DNA of 64,000 nt, taken from Smittia aterrima (taxonomy: Eukaryota; Arthropoda; Insecta; Diptera; Chironomidae). Positions 1 through 8,999 of this stretch are shown here, in pieces. The number at the start of each line of letters is the position of its first letter. Within the stretch, counting starts at the first letter, position 1. The notes beneath the pieces were generated by a model. The model did not search any database, had not been told where the DNA came from, and worked only from the letters and a program-made list of their open reading frames with translations. The stretch covers positions 2,356,001 through 2,420,000 of the forward strand of contig CP093831.1 in NCBI GenBank assembly GCA_033063855.1, read 5' to 3'. A program made the position numbers and the translations under genes.

Positions 1-497
1 CTCGCGGCCAAAGCTTTCGTTCAGCATTAAGCCAGGTGTCTCATAAATTATTGTTTTTCAAAACGCCTCTCAATACAAAGTTTTCCTTCAGACTTCTTTC
101 CGAATTCAAGTAGCGTTAAAGATGCATTCTCCGAATGTTAATCACCACGATTTGTTTGATCACGAGACACTTTTCTGTCCTCAAACTCTCACGCTCAGCA
201 AGAATCGCGGCAAACTGAACAAGCAAATCGAACCATTTGATTAATTTCTGTTCAAAAACTTTAATAAAAAAAAAGAAAATTAATTTAAAATAAAAACTTT
301 ATTCATTTCTTTGATAATTACAGTGAATCATAAAAAATAGATCTACGCCGTCACCTTTAAGTGAACCAAATTATCTCGACTCGTGTTCCTCCAAAAAGCG
401 ACATCGCATTATTATCGCGGAGGTCAATTGAAGATCCTCCTTTGTAAATTCATTAATTTCCCGAAAACATCTATTTTTAAGTGGCTCGTTTGCACAC
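1..497. other. 3' flank of the globin gene
   Basis: This stretch lies downstream of the minus-strand globin stop codon. I see no open reading frame with coding character. It carries an A-rich tract near 266-300 and a minus-strand AATAAA at 298-303, so about 200 nt next to the gene is probably 3' UTR and the rest is intergenic. Confidence 0.6.
298..303 (-). terminator. Poly(A) signal of the globin gene
   Basis: AATAAA on the minus strand, about 195 nt beyond the globin stop codon. It is the first canonical hexamer downstream of the gene. Confidence 0.5.
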
Positions 498-1278
498 TTA
501 CGCTGCTAAGAATTTATCTCCACGACCGTCAACACATTCGAACATGACATGAAAGAAGTTGTCAAGTAGCTTTGTCCATGCGACCTTGCCTGTTTGTCAA
601 TTAGATATTTATTAGTATTGTTAAATATTTTGTTTCTTTGAGAAAATATCACGTACCCTTCTCATCAAAATTGCAGACGTTTGTTAAAACATCCATAATG
701 ACGCCTCTCAAATCGTTGTAACTTTTTTTCGATACTTTACGTCTCAGATGAGAAGTTCCAACTGAAATTGATTAATTAGATCAACTTAATTTTATTAATT
801 TTTAACTAAAAACTTACTCCCAGCAATGATCTTTGGAATCTCTGTACCATCTGGATCGTTACCAAGGCAATCGATTACACTATCGTAGACGTTGAAGATT
901 CTTGATGTATGCGATCTGAAGATATTCCCAGTTAAGAACAGAGACAATAAGAACGAGAAGATAAAATTCTGACAAACTCAAAATGACTTAATTAATATTC
1001 ACCTGAAAAGTGGTTTTCCTTTTAAATCGGCCAATGGTTTATTCCGGAAAGCTGGAAACTTTTCTTGGTTTTCAGGAAATCTTTCAAGGAACGTGTAAAA
1101 AATAAGTTCAGCCGAGTCGTGAGCCTAATTTAAATAAAAAACTATATTTAATTAATTAATTAGAAGGATAACTGAACCGTACCTTTGCACTTGGAATTTT
1201 CCATGTCTCTTTGAGGATTTTAATCTCGTCCACGGAAAGCTCGTGTAATGGAGGCGTTGGAACGTTTTCGCTGCTCAT
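498..1278 (-). CDS. glob1: Globin, glob1-type intracellular haemoglobin
   Basis: Haem-binding oxygen carrier or sensor of the insect glob1 family, expected in the cytoplasm of tracheal and fat-body cells (family knowledge). Five exons on the minus strand: 1183-1278, 1003-1124, 818-915, 657-761 and 498-589, giving 170 aa. All junctions keep frame. The A-helix reads LSVDEIKILKETWKIPS. Phe55 in the KFPAF motif is the CD1 Phe, His75 (RSHTSRIF) the distal E7 His and His110 (GTSHLRRKVS) the proximal F8 His, so all three haem-contact residues are present. There is no signal peptide, unlike the secreted haemoglobins of chironomid larvae. Exons 2 to 5 align well with the order of motifs in Drosophila glob1. 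The start is the only Met in frame before the conserved helix. The VRK gene is divergent, with about 1.2 kb between the start codons. Confidence 0.93.
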
Positions 1279-2499
1279 GTTTCAAAAACAAAATACAAAT
1301 ATTTTTCAGACGTCTTCTCTATTTGAATATCGAAACAAGAATGCCGGTCTAAGATTAAGATGCTCCACACATCGAAGAGAATGAGAGTAAACATAAAACG
1401 AGTTGATTGTAATTGATTTTCTGTTCATAGGTCAACATTCTCTATGATCGCATTTCCGCTATATGTTCAGCATTAAATTCGATTGGGGGGTAGGAGAGTG
1501 ACTTTATTTATTTTTTACTAATTTTACAAGGAAATTAGATGAGAATTCATTTTGTTTCCGTGGAAATACTAAATCATTTAAAAATCGATCTCAAAGGTAA
1601 TGTCATGCTGTGTCTATCAAAATGAGGCATGATTATAATGTAAGTAGTGATTTGTATCTCATCTAAGGTTTCAAAGTTGATTTGTTTACATTAAACTTGA
1701 ATTTATGAAATTCCGCCAAAATTATTTTTCGCTTCACAAACAAAATTTAGAATTTTTAACGACTTTTTTGCATCAAGGGACTTGGATTCCACACAATGTC
1801 TGATTGCCAAACATTGAATTAAAATCAAATGTATTTTATATTGACAATAAAAGCATAAATCAAAAATAAATTGATTCTATTCTATTTTTCAATTGTTTTA
1901 AACTTATTTCCATATTAAATCAGTTGAAAAGTAAATAAATTTAAAATAAGTTGAAAAAACTCGCATCCCATTTTTGTTTGTGAAGCGAAAACAAGTGAAG
2001 CAGCTCGCCATTGATTTCACAAAATTTTAATTATTAGAATATAGCTAGAAAACGCCAACATATTCAAGGAATTTAGTTGGAAGTGTATTTTAAGAACTGT
2101 CAGTCTAACATAAACAACTAAGTTCAATGGTTAGTTAGGGATTCGAGGTGTTTTGAGAGAAAAGTCGAAAGTCTATGAAAGTGAAGTGAAAAAATCGATT
2201 CGACTGAAAATTCTCTTGAAACTAACTTTCAAGCTTCGCAAAGCCAATCTACACAAAGTTGTTCATCAAGGTGTGTGAAATATCAGCTCTGTTTCCTTGC
2301 AAAGTTTCATATAAAAGCGTAATTCAATGAAATTTCATTTTTTTGAATGCAGCGCCTCTGACGAGAAAATCCAGCAAAATCCGTTTAGATTTTTGTTTTG
2401 AAACATTTGTTTTGAAAGGAAAAAGAAGAAATGATTTAACCGTTTAAGTTACTCATTCAACGGATTATCAAAACACCATCACGAAAATAATTGTTGGAC
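1279..2499. promoter_or_regulatory. Divergent intergenic region, globin / VRK kinase
   Basis: It holds the promoters and 5' UTRs of two divergently transcribed genes. The sequence is very AT-rich and I see no convincing ORF, tRNA or repeat in it. A spliced leader exon for the VRK gene is possible around 2230-2350, where a plus-strand donor-like and a following acceptor-like sequence occur. No TATA box stands out for either gene. Confidence 0.5.
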
Positions 2500-5400
2500 A
2501 TGAAGAGAAAACGTAATCAAACCGAAGAAGTTCACAGTCAAGTCAGTAACAATGATAGCAAAAAATCACGGATCGACAATGGATCTTTCTCGGAAGATAT
2601 CGACTTGGGCTCTACGTTTGAAGAGAAGAAAGAGGAGTTCGTGTTAACTCGTGAAATCGCTGATAGTGCAATTCTGACTGACATTTCCGGCTGCAAGTGG
2701 AGAATCGGAAGTCCAGTTGGAAAAGGATCGTTCGGAGAAATATTTTTAGCTTCAAATGATATTTCTCGAAAAGTCGAAGTGAAGACTGCTCACTACGTGA
2801 CGAAGATTGAACCACACATGAATGGACCTCTCTTTGTTGAAATTCACTGTCTACTAAATGTGAACAAAAATGGTAAATTTGTTTGAAATTTTAATTAACA
2901 AGACTTAAGATTTCGTATTTTTAGAAAACGATGATGAAGATGATTTGGAAGAGCAAAAGGAAGAAGTGAAGGACGAACATGTTGGCATTCCAAAATTTAT
3001 CGCATCAGGTTCTCACTACTTTAGCGACAGTCGTTATCGATTTCTCATCATGCCTCGCTACAAATGCGACTTACATTCCATCATAAAAACTGGTCGACTC
3101 AGTCAAAAACATTTCCTTATCATGGCAAGTCAAATTATTGACGTTCTAATGCATTTGCACAGCAAAAATTATGTCCATTCGGATATTAAGGCTGAAAATA
3201 TAATGATTGGACTTTGTCAAGCAAAAGCAAAGAAACAATCCATTTCACCAAAAAGTTGTCATGAGAAGGGAACGAAAGGGAAATTGACTAACAACCGTTC
3301 ACATTACTTACGACCGAGCCGAAGTGTCACTTATGCAGTTGATGAGAATTCCCGAAGTACTCACGCTCCGGAGACGGAAAACAGCGAGAGTTCAGGTGAA
3401 GATGAAGATTTTTCGCCGAGGAAGCGCAAAGCCGCATTGAACCGAAGAAAATCTAAGCGAACCACAAGTAAACCCACTTCGAGAAATGGACGTAAAGCTC
3501 TCTTTACTGCACCAGAAGATCCAGCACCAATCGACTACGATTCTGACGATAGAGTTTATGTCATCGACTACGGTCTCGCCTCAAAGTTCATCGACAGACA
3601 TGGCGAACATAAACCTTTTTGCATGGATCAGCGTCGAGCGCATGATGGGACATTAGAATTCACTTCACGCGATGCTCATTTCGGAGCTCACTCACGCCGT
3701 AGCGATTTAGAATGTCTTGGCTATAATCTCATTTATTGGAGTCAAGGATTTCTTCCTTGGAAAGACGATAAACTTAAAGAGCAGCCAGAACTTGTTCATC
3801 GTTTGAAAGAAGTGTTCATGACTGATGTGAAAGCAATGCTGAGGCTTCTCTACGGAAAAGACGTTCCACGATATCTTGGAGAGTTCATGCAATATGTTGG
3901 AAAATTAGAATTTGACGAAGAACCAGATTATATGTTTTTAAAAGGATTGTTTGATAAAGAAGTCCTAAAATTGGGCTTGACAGAATCCGACCTGAAATTG
4001 AACCTTAACGATGTTCGCGAGAGTTGTGAACCAATTGATAAAAATACATCGGAGAGTGAGTTGATGATGAGCTGCATCACTGATGTAAAGACTGCCAGAA
4101 AGCTTGGATTTCTAATTGCGACTGATAGCGTTGATGGGATCGAACTGCTAGCAAATACTAACGAATCAATTAATATGAACCTCTCTTGTAAACCATCCCC
4201 GAAGAACCTTCGATCAAAGCAAAACACTAAAGGAAAACGTCCACCTAGACGACAACCTAAAGTACTCTTAAGCGAGAAAATGGCTCAAGGCAAGAAACTG
4301 TCGATAGCAGAGATTGCTACATTGGACCCAGATCAAATAGCTCGAGATCGCGCTGACCGCGAGTATGAAAAATTTGACGATTATTATCAAACGCCACATA
4401 AATACTTGGGGAATCCAACATACGCAATTCTCGACATTGAGAACAGGAGAAAGAGCAAGCTGAATGGTTCCGTCGTTTCTGTTGTTGTTGACGCTGCAAA
4501 TGAAATCGAGCCAATTAAGGGTTATACGAAGCCAATGATGGATGTCCTTAAGAAGCAACAACTGATGTTCGAACAGATGTTAACTCCTGTTGCAGCGCCA
4601 AGAAGCATAAAGCCTGTAAAGAAGAGTCGAAGAAAGACAATGGGAAAACGTCGTGGCGGATTGATTAAAACTAAAGAACAAGACGTTGAGCAAAGTCATG
4701 ATGATGAAATTGAAGTTCCTGAGCCTTGCGAATCACAAGAAGAAGAAGAAGTTCCTGAGCCACCTCGAAGAAAGCGTGGTCGTCCGCGAAAACTTAAGCC
4801 CGAACAACCCAAACCGACTTATAACGTCATCGAACCTCCAGATACAGAAGAAGATTCCGTTTACTTCATCATTCCTGGAGAAGGATCAAATGATGGAGTT
4901 AAAGATATTTCTGAAGATGAAAACATGCCTGAGATCAAACAGGGATCAAGACAACATTCATCATCAGATGAAGAGTCGGTTGCAAGCGGAAGCTTGAAGA
5001 AACGTGGCCGCTATTACGCTGACGACACCTTCGATGGTTCAACTGATGAGACAACTAATTTATCAACAGCATCCACCGCCACAAAATCATCAGAATCCTT
5101 AAAACCACGACGAGGTAGACAAACGTCCCAGACCGCTAGCATTGGAAAGAGAAATACGAGTAGTCGATCTACAAGTCGATCCGTAGCTGTTCTTAATGAG
5201 GCTTCTGATCAATCAGAATGTTCTGAGGCTTTTGACAATGATTCAGAGTATCAAGTGCAGTCGGGTGAAGATTCTGGCGACGAAGTAGAGGAACCAGAAG
5301 TTGATTTTGATCAGAGTGAGAGTGAAGAAGAGGAAGAGGAAGCCGTAAGTGTAAGTGAAATGGCAGAGTCAAACGAATCTAATGATTCGATTGACATCAA

Positions 5401-5617
5401 GTACAGTCCGATCAAGACCCGCCATGCTCGACGTCATTACAACGTTAAAAATATTCGAGGCAAGAATAATCTTTTTATCTCTAATTGTTATCTCAAATAA
5501 TTGCAATTACGCGACATGACATCTTACGCAATTCTTGTTTTTGTTTTAATAGGTCGACGCATCAACGAAATGAACGACAATGCTAGAAACTTCCGGTTGG
5601 TTTCAACGCAGGGATAA
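2500..5617 (+). CDS. ball: VRK-family protein kinase (ballchen/NHK-1-like) with AT-hook
   Basis: Serine/threonine kinase of the vaccinia-related kinase (VRK) family. The Drosophila member NHK-1/ballchen phosphorylates histone H2A and BAF in meiosis and germ cells. Exons are 2500-2872, 2925-5459 and, by a GC-AG intron, 5553-5617, giving 990 aa. If that last intron is retained the protein ends at 5500 (982 aa). Visible motifs: glycine loop VGKGSFGEIF near residue 73, ATP-binding Lys102 (YVTKIEP), catalytic loop HSDIKAEN at 209-216, and DYG (the VRK form of DFG) at 339-341, followed by HDGTLEFTSRDAHFG. About 105 extra, basic, Ser-rich residues separate the catalytic loop from DYG. The long C-terminal half has an AT-hook (KRGRPRK, near residue 740) and several acidic runs. 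Translation starts at 2500 because the first in-frame codon of the open frame is TTG. Confidence 0.92.
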
Positions 5618-6790
5618 ATCGACGATTCAAATTAACTTTTGATGTAAATACTAAAACTGAATGTTGGAATCATATAAACAAGGAGATTAGTAATTCAAAT
5701 TGGTTTCTTACTGAAAAGAAGTTAAGGCTAAGCCTAAAATGTAAAGAGTGATAAAATTACTTTTGCATCGTAGGAAGATCGCAAGGATTAGATAAATACT
5801 TTAGTAAATATACACTTCCTATGAAATAGACAATTGATGTAAAAAAATATAAAAAGAACGATTCGAAATCTCAAAGAAAGTTCATCTCCGATATCCGATT
5901 TGATCAACTAATTGGCGGTAAAATTTATTTTAAAGGATTTGCGACACACATTTGCATTTTCTTTATTCAAAGCCTTTTTTGTTAGCCAGACTAAGCTATT
6001 CTAAGAGTTTTTATGAGAGCTTGCAAGTAAACCATGTTTTTAAGTGAGGCCCACTTGAATTAAATATCTTTGTGAGTTTTAAAGAATAAGACAGCGATGA
6101 ACAAATTTTCTGACACGAAAGATGTAATTGATTGAGCGACAGTTAAAGTATTAAACGATTTAGTAAACAAATCTCTCCCGTGACTGTATCATAGACGAAG
6201 CAAACCAATTTTATTTGCAGATTGTTGTTAAGCCAATTCATAGTAATCTTTATGTTGAAAAATGCTCCATATTTGCCTAAAACTTCAATTGAATAAAGTG
6301 AATATCTAAATCAAAGTTGTGCGTTTCTATAAACAACTTTTCAGCTCCCACATTGCATCGATTTTCTCATTGAAACTTACACATGCCCACTCATGTTGTT
6401 TCCCCTAGACCATAATATTAAATCGATTTCCTTAAATGGTTTCACAGACATTCGTGTCAGCGTTCACTCCAAAAATAGTCATCAAAGCAAGTGACGCAAC
6501 CTTCCTCTCACTGAATCCAAATCTGTTAAACTGAAAATAAAAATGAAGTCTGCGTTTTGATTCGTTCTCGTTGCAGTTCATTGACCCCTGAAATCTTGAA
6601 AATTCTTAAATTAAGATTAGATATGAAAACGAAAAGATTCATTGATTCATGCTTTGAAGCGAAATGTCGCGATTTTATTCAACAAAAGATTTTGAGTTTG
6701 TTTGTTAACTTAAGGTTCAGAGTCAGACAAGTCTCTGACAAAGCCAAAGTTGCAAAGCATTTCTTTGAGACGTCAAGATGTGAAGACTGT
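5618..6790. other. 3' UTR of VRK gene and convergent spacer to tubulin
   Basis: The plus-strand AATAAA at 6292-6297 gives the VRK transcript a 3' UTR of about 700 nt. From the other side, a minus-strand AATAAA at 6674-6679 lies about 112 nt beyond the tubulin stop. No further gene is supported between them. Confidence 0.65.
6674..6679 (-). terminator. Poly(A) signal of alpha-tubulin
   Basis: Minus-strand AATAAA about 112 nt downstream of the alpha-tubulin stop codon, a normal distance for a short tubulin 3' UTR. Confidence 0.55.
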
Positions 6791-8736
6791 TTAATATTCT
6801 TCGGCTCCTTCGCCCTCTCCCTCTCCGGAGTCCATGCCGACCTCCTCGTAATCCTTCTCCAAAGCGGCCAAATCTTCACGAGCTTCTGAGAACTCTCCTT
6901 CTTCCATACCTTCACCGACATACCAGTGAACGAAAGCGCGTTTGGCGTACATCAAATCGAACTTGTGATCCAAGCGAGCCCAGGCTTCGGCGATGGCGGT
7001 GGTGTTGGACAACATGCAGACAGCGCGTTGAACCTTAGCCAAATCACCTCCTGGAACGACAGTTGGTGGCTGGTAGTTGATTCCGACCTTGAATCCAGTT
7101 GGGCACCAGTCGACGAATTGGATGGTACGCTTAGTCTTGATGGTTGCGATAGCAGCGTTGACGTCTTTAGGGACGACATCTCCACGGTACAACATGCAAC
7201 AAGCCATGTACTTTCCGTGACGTGGGTCGCATTTCACCATTTGGTTGGCTGGCTCGAAGCAAGCGTTGGTGATTTCTCCGACGGACAATTGTTCGTGGTA
7301 AGCCTTTTCAGCTGAGATGACTGGAGCGTAGGTGACCAATGGGAAATGGATACGTGGGTATGGAACCAAATTGGTCTGGAATTCGGTAAGATCGACGTTC
7401 AAAGCTCCATCGAAACGGAGAGATGCAGTGATGGATGAGACAATTTGCCCGATCAAACGATTCAAGTTGGTGTAGGTTGGGCGTTCGATGTCCAAGTTGC
7501 GACGGCAGATGTCATAAATGGCTTCGTTGTCAACCATGAAAGCGCAATCGGAATGTTCCAAAGTGGTGTGAGTTGTCAAGATTGAGTTGTATGGCTCGAC
7601 GACGGCGGTTGAGACCTGAGGTGCTGGGTAGATGGCGAATTCCAACTTTGATTTCTTGCCATAATCAACCGACAAACGTTCCATCAAGAGAGATGTGAAT
7701 CCTGATCCTGTACCTCCTCCGAAGGAGTGGAAGATCAAGAAACCTTGAAGTCCAGTGCACTGATCAGCAAGCTTACGAATGCGATCCAACACCAAATCGA
7801 CGATTTCCTTTCCGATCGTGTAGTGACCACGAGCGTAATTGTTAGCGGCATCTTCCTTTCCGGTGATCAATTGTTCAGGGTGGAAAAGTTGACGGTAAGT
7901 TCCGGTACGAACTTCATCGACGACAGTTGGTTCCAAATCAACGAAGACGGCACGTGGAACGTGCTTGCCAGCTCCAGTTTCGCTGAAGAAGGTGTTGAAA
8001 GAGTCATCGCCTCCTCCGATAGTTTTGTCCGATGGCATTTGACCATCTGGCTGGATTCCATGCTCGAGGCAGTACAATTCCCAGCAAGCGTTACCGATTT
8101 GGACTCCGGCTTGACCAACATGAACTGAGATACACTCACGCTGTTGGAAAAGGAAAGGAGAAATTAAAATTATCGATCAAATAAGGTTGTGCAATGCACC
8201 GTAAAAATCGATGAAACCAAAAAAAAAGAATAAAACTTGTTATTCACTCATTGCTTGACAACGAGAGTTGGCGTGCCCACAACAATTTTAATCAAAGTAG
8301 GGCGTGGTACGAAAAAACATCTTAAATCTTCAATTGGCCGGAATTGAAGAATGAAATTGCTATTAACAAGCGACAATGAATTGAAATATGAAGAAAACAG
8401 CTTTGAATCGTTTCTACTTTTGTTAGAAATATGATGATGAGTCATCGTGTGAAATTATCGATCCGAAGCCGTCTGCTTCGATAAAATGAAGAAAATTGTT
8501 CAATTTCTCGAATTTTTCAGATCTGAAGAATGGGAAACTGTTAATCATACGTTAATTAACTGTTTAAACCATGCTCAAGCTTCATGGATCGATTACTTTG
8601 GCGGATAATGGGAAGAAACAGATTGGAAAATAAAAATGGCGACGACGCCAACTGAAAAATGATTTGTTTCCCGAAAATTGGAGCTTTCAAGCAGAAAACC
8701 AGCGATTAAATTGTATAAAAGTCTTCAACTTACCAT
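6791..8736 (-). CDS. alphaTub: Alpha-tubulin
   Basis: GTP-binding alpha subunit of the microtubule heterodimer. Exon 1 contributes only the initiator ATG (8734-8736), directly followed by the donor GTAAGT. Exon 2 (6791-8140) encodes the remaining 449 residues, so the protein is 450 aa, the standard length. It has RECISVHVGQAG at the N-terminus, Lys40 in SDKTIGGGDDSF (the luminal acetylation site), the GTP-binding signature GGGTGSG and a Glu/Gly-rich tail ending in EEY, the substrate for detyrosination and tyrosination. The same intron directly after the start codon is known in the Drosophila 84B-type alpha-tubulin genes. The acidic tail and complete conservation suggest a ubiquitously expressed isoform. 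The coding exon is clearly more GC-rich than its surroundings, as expected for a highly expressed gene. Confidence 0.97.
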
Positions 8737-8999
8737 TTTAATTGATTTTTAGTTGATTTCTTTAGAATAACTTGAAGAAATAAATTAATTCGAGAACTAG
8801 CTTCAAAAACGACTGCAAAGGTTGACGTCTGAAACTTGAATGAAGAAAAACCGAATTCAACGCTTGCTCAACAGTTTATAGTTGTGTTAGTCAACGGTTT
8901 CAAAATATCCATTGTGGGAAAATTTGCAAGTTACGTAAAGCGAATCAGTTTTTTTGAAAAGTTTGCCGGGAAAGTTTTGTTTTTTTGAAAATAAAAAAA
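8737..8999. promoter_or_regulatory. Compact divergent promoter, alpha-tubulin / Lsm10
   Basis: Only 263 nt separate the alpha-tubulin ATG (minus) from the Lsm10 ATG (plus). Both core promoters and both 5' UTRs must fit in this interval or extend into the neighbouring transcript. It is AT-rich with a T/A-rich block near 8945-9000. Confidence 0.6.
8875..8880 (-). promoter_or_regulatory. Candidate TATA box of alpha-tubulin
   Basis: Minus-strand TATAAA about 140 nt upstream of the alpha-tubulin ATG. Transcription would start near 8840-8850, leaving a 5' UTR of about 100 nt. This is a motif match only. Confidence 0.35.

Noticed and set aside
490..500. The globin stop codon region reads GCAGC-GTAAGTG, which looks like a splice donor.
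   Set aside because: The protein ends at the expected length for the family (170 aa), an AATAAA follows at 298-303 and no downstream exon with globin or other coding character is visible.
6557..6889. Plus-strand ORF of 110 codons overlapping the end of alpha-tubulin.
   Set aside because: Half of it is the antisense of the tubulin coding sequence and the rest is 3' UTR. No family resemblance.
6926..8128. Plus-strand ORFs (129 and 133 codons) antisense to tubulin.
   Set aside because: They are shadows of a highly biased coding exon.
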